Source: Erythrocercus mccallii (Eukaryota > Chordata > Aves > Passeriformes > Dicruridae). From it: DNA of 64,000 nucleotides. Every line of letters begins with the position of its first letter. Position 1 is the first letter of the stretch. The position numbers and the translations under genes are program-made. The notes beneath the pieces are model-generated. The model searched no databases. It saw only the letters and a list, made by a program, of their open reading frames with translations, and was not told the origin of the DNA. The stretch is from positions 588,195 to 652,194 of the forward strand of contig VZRG01000032.1 in NCBI GenBank assembly GCA_013397435.1, read 5' to 3'. Of the stretch, positions 29,290 through 39,300 are shown one piece after another.

Positions 29290-29322
29290 TTTTTATGTCC
29301 CATTCTTCATGGGACATAAAAA
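29290..29322. repeat. Perfect 14-bp inverted repeat with 5-nt loop
   Basis: The left arm (29290-29303, TTTTTATGTCCCAT) is matched perfectly by the right arm (29309-29322), with TCTTC as the loop. The stem holds a GGGAC/GTCCC core closed by A/T pairs. It is too short for a typical microRNA precursor. Confidence 0.95.
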
Positions 29323-29923
29323 AACATCTTTAGGAAAGCTGCAAAATTCCAATTCTATAGTATCAAAATTTCTCTAATTTTTCTCATGCTCTTGGTAAAC
29401 TCTATGTGATTTTTTTCCTGTGCTACAAGAAGTGCTGATTTTAATCATTATAGCATTTTCCCCAGTGGTTGTTCATTATGAATGCATTCAACACCCTGTG
29501 AAATAAAAGAAAGAAAAACAGTCAGTTTACATTAACAAGCAGAAGAGAATTTAACTCAATTCTACATTAGAATTTTTTCAGTAATTTTTACATTTGTTTG
29601 AGAGACTACCTTTTAATCTGTAGGGCAGGAACCACAATAAGTCTGTTACGTTTGATGCCAGTAGTTCATGCAGAATGAATAGGCTGTGATGGATTGCTTT
29701 GTTTCAACAATTGAAGTAAACAGATGGAAATTTTTACCTTGAGACCTAATAAGAGATGATGAATGAGAACTTCTGTGGAAATGGAAGTAAGGTGTACTTT
29801 CCTAGGGCATAGCAAAGTGCTGAGTGATCCCTGGAAATATGATGAAAAGCAGGCAAGCAACTCCATGTAAATACACGTTTTTCCAAGTAGAGAAAGTGAG
29901 GTACTCAGTGAAGCATAACTTCA

Positions 29924-30004
29924 TAGAATCCTAGAATACCCTTAGTTGGAAGGGACCCACAAGGATCATTGAGTGCATTGGTCTACAAAGTGATCACAAC
30001 TGGG
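29924..30004 (-). mobile_element. CR1 LINE, short 3' end fragment (antisense)
   Basis: The + strand begins TTCATAGAATCCTAGAATA, the reverse complement of the octamer-rich CR1 terminus. It continues with TTAGTTGGAAGGGACCCAC and AAGGATCATTGAGTGCA, the classic CR1 tail. Similarity fades after about 80 bases (near ACAACTGGGC). It is a very short 5'-truncated insertion with no coding capacity. Its tail resembles that of the long sense copy at 31365-33350 (both have the CTTGTG...CCAAC...ATTCT arrangement, in opposite orientation). Confidence 0.87.
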
Positions 30005-31364
30005 CTAAAGAAATCTCTCTTTAATTCCAGATTTTCTCTTTTACTCTCTTTGTAAGACTGAAAAGAGAACAGCTCTTTCAAACTTCAAACTTAGTTTAGA
30101 TAGAAAGATATGGTGGCATTCTGAGGCTTACACATTTTTTCTCTTTCGTGAGGAAATTATTATCTAAAATGCAGTTTCAGGCATTGAATTTCTTCTAGTT
30201 CCAAGCTGGGTCACCATGACATTTTAATTTTAGGCTCTAATATGTTAAAGTTCTCATATCCATTGAATTATTTGATAGATTTGGGGTCTGTCCTAGGTTT
30301 GGCAAATTGTTCACAGTGATACTCTCACCACCACGAAACAAGACTGCCAGCATGGTCAGGCCTGCTCCTTGCTAAGGGCACCTGACCATCTTTTTTTGCT
30401 TATCAGAACTGGGTCTTGTATCGCTGTGCTGGAAGCCTGTTAATGGAGGTTACAAGAATTTGCACATATTCAATAATCCAAATACAGATGCTACTAAATT
30501 AATTTAAATAAACACTTGTTAATGAGAGCTAAAAGTAAAACCCAGAGAAACACACCAAATTGCTCGGAGTGATATAAAAGGCTTAGTGCATCCCTACAAT
30601 GTCCCAATATAGATGGAATTTACTCAGTTAAATCAATATCCTGCAGTCTATGTTTACAAAAATGGCAATCTCCATTTAATGAATCAAATTGTCTTTGTTC
30701 TACTTAGCAGCAGTCAGACACACTGTGCACAATGAAATTGCTTCTTTAGAGTTGTCTATGTCTTTCTTCCTTCCTCCTACTCCCAGCACCTTTTCTTATT
30801 TTCTGGTGAATTCAATAAAAGGAATTCTGACTCCTTGAGGCATATGCTCAGTACGAACAGTGAGGCTCTCAGTCCCTCTTGAAATGCATTGCAAACTGAA
30901 AAACAGAACTCTACCTTCTCCCCTTGGTATGTTTGATTGCCTGTGCTTTACCCAAAAACACAGTAAAAACACTGCTGGTGGATAGACTGCATTCATTTGC
31001 ACATATGACATTTGTAACAGCATTTTAAGTGGATGTATTCAGCATGAAGCTCCCTCAATTAATGTATCTGAAATCACCAGCTTTACTGCAGTGTTCAGAA
31101 ATGTGTGTTCATTTAAAAATGTAATAACTTGATGATACAGCTCTAACTGCATGAGTGATTTAGACATGTACACATGCCTGCCTCCTGAAAGTCAAACATG
31201 GGACACTTTCAGGTGTTTATTGTGATCTGTCCTGCATCTCTTTTCTCTGTTGTTGACTCCAAGGGTGCTGGATTTTTCTAAATCAGTGTTTTTACAACCA
31301 GTTTTAAGCCTGTAGAGTTAATAAAAGTGGTATTTGTCTGAACTGTTTTGCTGAATAAAAAGCA
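30005..31364. other. Unique non-coding DNA between two CR1 copies
   Basis: No exon, RNA gene or recognisable repeat. The longest open frame is 75 codons (antisense, 30796-31023) without family resemblance. The boundary with the sense CR1 near 31365 is approximate, because the ORF1 end of that element is diverged. Confidence 0.5.
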
Positions 31365-31368
31365 GTAG

Positions 31369-31760
31369 ATGAGAGAAATAGGCAGGAAGAAGGCTTGCTA
31401 TTTAGCATCATCTGTACTCCATCTCAGGATACACAACATACTTTGGTGCTGTGGTGGATCTCTAGCAAGATGGTTTTTGTACAGGTTCAACCAAAGTCAA
31501 AAATCAAGAGACTGGTATGATGGATCAGGAGCACAGGTAGTGATTTCCTTAATCCTTCCAGTAGTAAGGAATAATATTGATAGCCAGATCCATCAGATCA
31601 GTGCATGGCTCTGAGGTTGGTGTTATCGAAGAAAATTTAGCGTTTTGACCATGGTATGATCTACTCAACACCTGATCTACTGACATCTGATGGGTTATAT
31701 CAGAGGGGGAAAAGAGCTGGCAGGGCTCATTGGCAGAGCTTTAAACCAGCCTGGAAGGGG
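31369..31760 (+). pseudogene. CR1 ORF1 remnant, esterase-like C-terminal domain
   Basis: ORF1 of CR1 elements carries an esterase (SGNH-hydrolase-like) domain, thought to help the retrotransposon particle. Here an open stretch runs from 31369 to an in-frame TGA at 31612-31614 (81 residues). It includes the motifs RDWYDGSGAQVV and LILPVV, followed by ISAWL. The same frame continues past the stop with GWCYRRKF, so the stop replaces an arginine-type codon. A frameshift follows, and the tail is recognisable as the SDG, RGK and LAGLIGRALN motifs at about 31686-31749. The DG motif at 31689-31694 is followed by Leu-Tyr and then QRGK, where the family has a catalytic His, so the active site appears lost through a small deletion or substitution. 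I assign this by remembered family motifs; no alignment was run. Confidence 0.78.
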
Positions 31761-31889
31761 GAAAAGGACCAAGCCAAGCTGGCCAGTGATGAGTGATGGG
31801 ATGGTGTGTCAAAACTTGAGGAAAGGAGCACTACTGGGATCCCTCAGTCTGCCTCAGGAGGTGTTGGCTACAGTGTACCACACCTGAAA

Positions 31890-33272
31890 TGTCTCTACAT
31901 TAATGCATCCGGCATGAGGACAAACAAAGGCAATCCAAGCTTTGGCCCAGTCCCAGAGATTTGACATTGCTGACATAAGTGAAACCTGGTGGGATGGATC
32001 CTCTGCCAGGAGTGCCCTGTACCTGGTAAAATTATGAAGATTATTCTGGGAGGTATTGAAAAACATCTGAAAGACAACGCAGTCATTGGTCACAGCCAGC
32101 ACGGCCTCATGAGAAGAAAGTCCTGCTTATCAAACCTGATTTCCTTTTGTGACAAAGTAACCCATGGAGTTGATCAAGGGAAGCCAGTTGATGTAATGAG
32201 ATTTTTGGATGTCAGTAAAGCTTTCATTGCTGTCTCTCCCAGTGTCCTTCTGCACAAGATGTCCAGTTCACAGCTGGATAAGCACATCATGTGATGAGTG
32301 AGCAGCTGGCTCACGGGTCAGGCACAAAGGGTTACAGTGACTGGGGTGACCTCAGGCTGCTGACCTGTCACTAGTGGGGTTCCACAGGGCTCCATCCTTG
32401 GCCCTGTGCTCTTCAACATCTTCATAAATGACTTGGACCCAGGACTGGAAAGGACACTAAGCAAGTTCACAGACAATAAAAACTGGCAGGAGCTGTTCAC
32501 TCCCTCAAAGGCAGAAAGGCCCTGCAGAGACACCTCTACAAGTCAGAGGGCTGGGCAATCACCAACCACATGAAGTTCAACAAGGGAAAGTGCTGGATTC
32601 TGCACCTGGGATGGGGTGGACCTGGATGTACAGACAGACTGGGGAATGAGAGGGTGGAAAGCAGCACCATGGAAAGGGACCTGGAGGTCCTGGTCCATGG
32701 CAAGTTGAACATGAGCCAGCAGTGCCCCGGCAGCCAGCAGGGCCAACCCTGTCCTGGGGGCATCAGGCACAGCATCACCAGCTGGGTAAGGGAGGGCATT
32801 GTTCTGCTCTGCTTTGCACTGGGGCAGCCTCACCTTGAGTGCTGGAGGCAGTTCTGGGTGCCACAATGTAAGAAAAATACTAAATTCTTAGAGAGTGTCC
32901 AAAGGAGGGTCATGAGGATGGTGAAGGGTCTTGAGAGGAAGCCGTGTGAGGAGTGACTGAGGTCACTTGGTCTGTTCAGCCTGGAGAAGAGGAGACTGAG
33001 AGGAGATCTCATGGCAATCTACAACTTCCTCATGAGGGGAGGAGGAGGGTCAGGCACTGATCTCTTCTCTTTGGTGACCAGTGGCAGGACCCAAGGAAAT
33101 GGTCTGAGGTTGTGTCAGGGGAAGTTTACGTTGCATATTAGGAAAAGCTTCTGCTCCCAGAGGGTGTTGATCACTGGAACAGCTCCCCAGGGAAGTGGTA
33201 ATAGCACCAAACGTGACAGAACTCCAGAAGCGTTTGAGCAATGTGATCAGACAGATGATGTGATGAGTTCTT
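31890..33272 (+). pseudogene. CR1 ORF2 remnant, endonuclease start fused to reverse transcriptase
   Basis: ORF2 encodes an apurinic-type endonuclease followed by a reverse transcriptase that copies the element at a nicked target. Here 31893-32010 shows the endonuclease start (LYINASGMR-like, then SETWWDGSS after a frame change). At about 32015 the text jumps to the reverse transcriptase start (VPGKIMK, IEKHLKDNAVIGHSQHG, KSCLSNLISF). It continues with FLDVSKAF, SGVPQGSILGPVLFN (32373-32420) and a FTDN sequence at 32466-32477, where the family has a catalytic F-A-D-D type motif. Further blocks are MKFNKGKC, LNMSQQCPGS, VQRRV, RLRGDLMAIYNFLMRG and LHIRKSFCSQRV. Damage includes a double TGA at 32292-32297, TGA at 32361, a frameshift between about 32480 and 32570, TGA at 32957 and another shift near 33165. 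Most of the endonuclease and the linker are absent. Confidence 0.88.
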
Positions 33273-33350
33273 GAGGCTGTCACCTGGGCAGGACTAAGAG
33301 CTGGACTCTGTGAGCCTTGTGTTTCATTTCCAACCCAGTATATTCTGTGA
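33273..33350 (+). repeat. CR1 3' untranslated tail with terminal octamer
   Basis: After the last coding remnant the tail reads GAGCCTTGTG...TTTCCAACCCAGTATATTCTGTG, the sense form of the signature seen in reverse complement at 29924. One ATTCTGTG octamer is present; intact copies usually carry two or more in tandem. No poly-A follows. Confidence 0.85.
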
Positions 33351-34892
33351 AAATAATACTGGATCTTGTGTTGAGTTTACAGAACCTTTATTTATGTGAT
33401 ATGCAGGTGAAGACGGTTGACAGTAATAACATAATCTCATTTTCTGAACATCTCTAAACATCTTCAAAAATGTATTTATCCTGTTTTTACTTTTATTCTG
33501 GCTATAGACATATGTCATATTTTTAGTACGTAAACAAAGGAGAACCTGATTTCAGATGTTAGAAGTGGCCTCATAAATAATAAAAAAGAAAGGAGAAAAA
33601 GGTGGAGTTAATCTTCCTGAGCAAAGCCAATTTGTTATTTCACTACTTTCCACTTTGTTTGTCAAATAAGCTGTACTTCTACTGAATAAACGCCTTGTAG
33701 TCCTGTGAAAATAAGGAGGCACCCTCATATACCTGATTTAAAAATCTGTGCAACTCCAAGGGGGAGGATGATCCACTGAGGATCATCTATATAACTTGGG
33801 TGCATAAATTTATTGCTAGGTATGACTTACTTTTTGGGAATCATGAACTGTAGCTGCCTATGGAGCTGGGTTAGCCTGAGTCTAATTGGTTAATTACCTA
33901 GGATGTCCTGGTAGCAAGTGGAGAGAGCTAAGTGTCGCGAGGTTTGAGTCAACCCAGTCTAAAGAAGGTGTGTGAAGTGCTGGTACAAATGGACTTCTGG
34001 ATCTGCTGGTGTCTTGTCTTTCAGTGTTGTAGGAACTGAAGCAACTAATATGGACTAAGTATAACTAGTAACTTTGAGTTACAGAAGTTAAGTGAAGTAA
34101 ACCCATCTGGTTTTATTCTTCTCTATGGTCAGGACAGTAGATGGATACTGTGAAAATAAAAGCACTAGGAACTGTTCAGTGCTTATGTCAGTGACTGAGA
34201 CTTCTGGTTTTGTCATTCACACCACTGTAAAGTCTGAACACTGAACACTGTATGTCTTTTTAACAATTCAGTATGCCTGATTTTCAAGAGCATATTTTAA
34301 AAACATTTTTATTTTGATGCAGGCTTTTTGTTTTGTTTTGTCATTTTGGTTTTGTGGTTGTGGGAATTTTATGTGTGTGTGTGTTTGGGTTTGGTTTTGG
34401 GTTTTTTTTGTGTTAGGTAATTCTAAGTAGGATATCCTATAGGGAAGTGCTAAATACTTGCCTCAGGCTGTATGTCATTCTCTGAAACTAGAGAATGTTT
34501 TGGGAGGCTGAATCAAAGAAAATCCAGTAATTATATTTTTCTTCAAAATTTTATATTTTTTTTAGACAGATCCTCTGATTAATTTAATTTGTTTTGAGAC
34601 GAGTATTACCGTATACAGAATTTTTCCTTCATGGTTGTCTGTCACTGTTATGCCTGTTTATCTTAAGTTTCAGGAGCTTTCTTAAGTTGTCTTCAGATTT
34701 TTGTTTGGTGCAAGAGGCTGGCAGAGTAGTTCAACTGTACAAGAGTGAGGTTTTCTAGTCCATACACTATTTATTATTAGAGACTTCCTTTAAAATGACA
34801 TTGGTAATTCTGGCTTTAGGATGTGTAAAATATTTCCATCACAGTTATATTACATTACATTAGATCTGAATTGCAATATTTTCCATTGCTCT
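33351..34892. other. Unique non-coding DNA between facing CR1 3' ends
   Basis: No exon or RNA gene recognised. It contains a small GATGATCC/GGATCATC inverted repeat at 33767-33787 and a T/G-rich tract at 34325-34417. The longest open frame is 64 codons (antisense, 33324-33518), which starts within and just beyond the CR1 tail. Confidence 0.5.
34325..34417 (+). repeat. T/G-rich low-complexity tract with short (TG)n
   Basis: Mostly T and G, beginning TTTGTTTTGTTTTG, with an internal (TG)n run at 34371-34384 and then GGGTTTGGTTTTGGG. Composition is similar to the tract at 16174-16300. Confidence 0.85.
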
Positions 34893-35160
34893 TAGGATCC
34901 TGGGTTGGAAGGGACCTTAAAACTCATTTTATTCTACCCCTTGCTATGGGCAGGGATGCCTTCCACTAGACCAGGTTGCCCAGAGCCCCATCCAACCTGG
35001 CCTTGAACAATTACAAGGATATCCACAACTCACCTGAACAATCTGTTCCAGGGCCTCAGCACCCTCACAGTTAAGAATTTCTTCCTAATATCCAATCTAA
35101 ACTTACCCTTGTTCAGTTCAAAGCCATTGCCCTCATCCTATCACTACATGCCCTTGTACA
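34893..35160 (-). mobile_element. CR1 LINE, truncated 3' end (antisense)
   Basis: The + strand reads GGATCCTGGGTTGGAAGGGACCTTAAAACTCATTT, then CCCCTTGCTATGGGCAGGGATGCCTTCCACTAGACCAGGTTGCCCAGAGCC-type blocks. It continues with CCATCCAACCTGGCCTTGAA, CCTCACAGTTAAGAATTTCTT and CTAATATCCAATCTAAAC. This is the reverse complement of a CR1 3' end of the subfamily whose tail carries the 'CCATCCAACCTGGCCTTGAA' block. It is a better-preserved copy than the one at 5860 and belongs to a different tail type. There is no coding capacity. Confidence 0.92.
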
Positions 35161-36185
35161 CTCATATTTAAGCCACAGCTCTATTTTTCTTTTTGCTTTT
35201 ATTTCTATCTTCTTTGAAAGGGTTGGATCCAGTAAAACACTGCCACTTTTAAGCCCAGTGATGCTGGCTGTGATTGTTGATGCTCAGAGCGTGACCGATG
35301 ATGCTTCGCACCAAGCAGAATCGGCTCCCCTGCAAGTGCCAAATCTCCTCATGGACTATTTAATCTGCAAACAGAGCTGTTATCTTTCAGCAGGAGTTTT
35401 TTCTAGGTTCCATTTCTAAAAGCTACTGCAAGAACAGATAAGAAATTATATCAGAGTGAAATAAGAAATGGAAAAAGAAAAAAATGAGACTAAAAAATGG
35501 GCAGATAAATATTTGAAAGAGAACAGTTATAAAATATTAAAAATTACATTCTTATTCTTCTAAGTCTTACAATCACAAGAAATCTTCTACATTTCTGTTA
35601 TTTTAATATATAAATTAGTACATATAGGGGCTTCAAATGAGCTGACAATCTTGTTTCTGCAGTAAGTGTGCAAGCATGAAAGCTAGAGAATTAATCCATC
35701 AAAGAAATTAGTATTTCAAAAATCAATTTGTTCTGGTGTATTTTATTTCGTTTTGGTTTAAAATGGAATGGCAATTAATATTTCCATGTGTAGGTTTCCC
35801 TTTTTTTAGTTGTCACTAGCCCTGATATTATACCTTTGTGGGTTTTTGAATTGTAAAGATCAGAAACAAGAGGTTTAATACTAGACAATGTCTGATGGGA
35901 GATCAGCATAGGTCTTTCACATCCTTGGTTGGTTCTTTCATTCTCATCCTCTATTCAGTCTTGATCAAGAGCAAAGAATCTGCAACCTTGAACCTAAATG
36001 CAGGTCGCCTGCAGCTCCATTTCAATGGCCTGTGGTACTAAGGTATGACTTAATGTGACACTCATCAAACCTTTTTATTTTATTTTTATTTTGTTTTATT
36101 TACATTTTTCGCTGTTGTACACTGAAAAAACGGAAAAGTTGTGCATCACCCATGTGAGGTTCTTCGTGATGATGAGATGGCTCAT
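35161..36185. other. Unique DNA with a small CpG cluster and short open frame
   Basis: No recognised gene. Around 35290-35327 four CpG dinucleotides fall within about 40 bases, unusual for this CpG-poor window. An ATG-started 52-codon open frame spans them (35261-35419) and the same frame is open upstream to about 35170, behind a pyrimidine-rich stretch. I do not recognise the peptide and see no convincing splice donor, so I do not call an exon. A (TTTTA)n-like tract lies at 36072-36109. Confidence 0.45.
36072..36109 (+). repeat. (TTTTA)n-like low-complexity tract
   Basis: Irregular TTTTA/TTTTG units over about 38 bases. Confidence 0.8.
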
Positions 36186-36310
36186 CTGTTTCACAGATTA
36201 TTCTGAGAAGTGACCTACAATGATGATCAAGTCCAACTCTTTAAGTGTTCATACTTTCCTGATTTGTCACCTGATGTGATTCCTCCCTTTAGGATGCAAG
36301 GACAGGGTGA
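36186..36310 (-). mobile_element. Degenerate CR1 LINE 3' end fragment (antisense)
   Basis: The + strand reads CACAGATTATTCTGAGAAGTGACCTACAATGATGATCAAGTCCAACTCTT. This matches the general pattern of a reversed CR1 tail (CAGA-ATATTCTGA, GGAAGGGACCTACAAGGATCAT, AGTCCAACTC) with several substitutions and small gaps. Similarity beyond about 36245 is uncertain, so the right boundary is a guess. It is older or more decayed than the other copies. Confidence 0.6.
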
Positions 36311-39300
36311 ATTGGTGCACTAATTAGTTGCGATGTCACAAAATTTGGTCATGATAATTTCCAAAGAGCTTTACTAAAGTCAGTGTGGAAGAAAACTTCA
36401 CACTGATTTTGCCTTTTAATTTTAGAGAAAAATATTACTCCTAGGAGTATAAATAATATTTTCTGAATCGGGGAATTGAAATGCTGCCATATTTTCATAT
36501 TCTATAGAGTAGGTCAGTTTGGTACTACAGAATTGCCAAAGAATTTTGTTAATTTCAGTGAAACAAGACTGAAGTGGTAAAGAGCAGATATTTCTACTGG
36601 CAAATTGCTACCAAGAAAAGCATTTTTGAACGCTGAAATGACACTGAACTGATTTACTGATTTATTGATTTACATTTCTTTAGCTCTGGACTCTCCTTAC
36701 TTTCAAGAAAAGATACATGATTTAAAAAGTACTCTACTATACTTAATCTTCTCTTGATCTTTGCTTGGAAGGAATAATGCAAGCCACTAAAAATAAATTT
36801 AGTAAGATATAGCCCTGCTTCAGCATCAGATCTGCTCTATGTCGTAATGGGTAAATAATGGGAAAGATCAAGGCAGCATTAAAAGTATTTATGCAGACAG
36901 CAAAGACACTTGGCAAAATTAATCTACAGAGGAAAAAAGGAAAGTACAGAAGACTCTGGAAGAGGAAATTAGTGTAAGTATAAAAATGTGTCATTTTTCT
37001 GCACTTTTAAAGGACTGCTTAAATGTTTATAGGGTTCTTGTTTGTGAATGTCAATTTCAAAGAGATGTGTCTCTTTGTTTCCTTCATAACACGGAATAAA
37101 ATTCAAACTTTCCAAAATTTTACCTGATTTAGAGCATTTTTACTTAGGTAAAGATCTTATGCTTTGGCTTTTTTAGAATGGTTGATTGTGCAGCCAAATG
37201 TGTTTCTTTCTCTTTTCCCAAATTCAATGCTGGAAGCAGAGAGATCTCTACTGAGACATGCCGCTGCTCTTATGTCAGTCCTGTTCATTGCATGAGATTA
37301 AAACAACACTATGTTGTGAGCAGATGCGTGTTGGAAGGAATGAGACCTCCTGAATCAAGCTGCCATTGCTCAGCCTGATGAGGAGCCTGCTGCAAAAGGG
37401 GCAATGCCCAAGTTAAGAAATCTGCTCAGAACAAGTTTCCTGACACTTCCCAATCTTGGGGAAAAACAAATGTCTCATTTCATTGCCAGCCTTGGATATC
37501 TGCAGTCCCATCCTGAGGTGGAAATATAATAGCAGCGTTGTTTACGTTCTTGATGAAAGCTCAATACTTCAGATCATGAAGTATAGATGCAAGCTTTGAA
37601 TTGTCTTAGTAGGAAAAATAGTTTTTTAATTGGTTCTCTTCCTTTTGATTTCTTTATTTTTATATATAATTTGTGGCTTTATGTGGAATGTTGGAGAACA
37701 CAAAGTAGCTGTATTTTTAAGCCTTTTATGTAGTGTTTGTCGTTTGCAATGTGCTGTAGTTTTTGCTACCACTTACTTTGCATTGTAAGCAAAAATCTAT
37801 TTGTCATAAAACTGCAATCTTGTTAGATATTTTGATAGATGATGCTTTGCATCATGGCAGAAGGCGCAAAGCACCTGACCCGCTGGGCATTGTTCTCAGC
37901 ACTTTGTCAACACAGCCCCTCATGATGTGCATGTTCTGTTCAGAATCTGTCTTCTGGTTTAATAATAGAAGAATTTTGTTAATATGTACTCTGTTCCCTG
38001 AGGAAGTGAACTATGCAATGATTAATAGCCTCAAACATCTATAAATGTTTCCTCTGAGTATTTTGCATTGCTCTGCAAATAGTAAGTTCCACAATATTCT
38101 TCTAGCATACTTTGTGTTAAGTATTTTGTACTTATCTTTTGTATTTGAATACTTCCTGCTATGTTTACGTGTGGCTAAAATGTATCATCTAACATTATGT
38201 GCCACTGAAACCCCCTGAATTAGGCTCTGAATATGTCTGCAGAAAAGAAGATGGTGACAGCCTTTGCATGGGCATGCACAATTTCAATTTAATCTCATTA
38301 GGTCCCTTGCCAGCAGAAATGCAAGTGCAGCAAATGCTCTGTGATCCAAGAATGCATTGATCCCAAGCACACCTCTGGAGCATGTCTTTGGCAACCTGTC
38401 TGGCATAGATTAAATGTATCACGTTCCACAACTGTGGACAAATCTTTCATGCTCAGAGTGTATTTCCTGGGTAGACATTTTGTTTACATCAGTCCACACG
38501 AACCATGAACCCATACAAAATCCTTCAGATATTAATATTTTCCTAGCTTTATTATTATTATTGTTAGTAGTTTTTACAAAAAAAACTCCAACCAAATTTA
38601 TGGTGATTTTAATACAGTGGCTCACAAGTCTTTTTGAACATCAAATAGGTTTTCATCCTTAATGCCATTTATATAATAGTGTGAAAGTATTCAAATCAAT
38701 GCCAGAAGCACAGTTTCTAGTCTTTTTGAAGACAGACCTAAAAATGAAGGATATTACCAAGAATCTTTAACAAAATACATTTGAACTGACGTGTACATGA
38801 AACCAGAGGTTACCTGCTGGCAACAAAATGGTGATTCTAGATTTTAAACTCAAATTTAGGGAAATTTGGGCCTTAAAAATATGAGTGTTTTTAAAATCTT
38901 TTCAATCAATTTTTTTTTTAAATGCCCTGGACCATGCTATTGCCTGACATATCTCAAAGTACTACTCCTGAAAACAGATTTTTTTTATAGTATACAAGCA
39001 GCAAAACATAGCTTGCGAGAAAAAGGAACAAGGGTGGCACATCTATATAAACATTACCTTTGTATTATAAAGCTCCATGCTGAGATGTGTGTGGCAGATA
39101 ATCCATTTGCACGTTAACTTTAGCAGTGCCCAGGAATGCTTAAAGAGTGTATTAACAATTCAGAAACTTTCTCTTGCCTTACACTACGAATTTTTCATTT
39201 GTTTGTTGATTTATTAGTGTCAAACACAGAGGTTTTATGATTGTCTTTGTGTTTCAAACTGGGAAGAAAACTAAGAAAACTGTGTGGTTCCAAGATAGGG

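Larger units (their letters stand above)
31365..33350 (+). mobile_element. CR1 LINE, long but internally deleted copy (sense)
   Basis: In order, this sense copy holds the C-terminal part of ORF1 (esterase-like), the ORF1-ORF2 junction, the start of the ORF2 endonuclease, most of the reverse transcriptase and its C-terminal region, and a short 3' untranslated tail. The tail ends TTCCAACCCAGTATATTCTGTG, one copy of the CR1 terminal octamer (ATTCTGTG at 33342-33349). A full-length CR1 is about 4.5 kb, so about 2 kb remains; both the 5' part and a central block are missing. There is no poly-A tail, as expected for CR1. Several stops and frameshifts mean it cannot encode working proteins. The 5' edge is approximate. 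Confidence 0.9.

Noticed and set aside
29290..29326. Hairpin followed by an A-run read as a rho-independent terminator on the reverse strand
   Set aside because: The surroundings are vertebrate, with no bacterial genes; the likeness is coincidental.
32536..33283. Antisense open frames of 60-107 codons across the CR1 copy
   Set aside because: They are shadows of the sense CR1 reverse transcriptase remnant.
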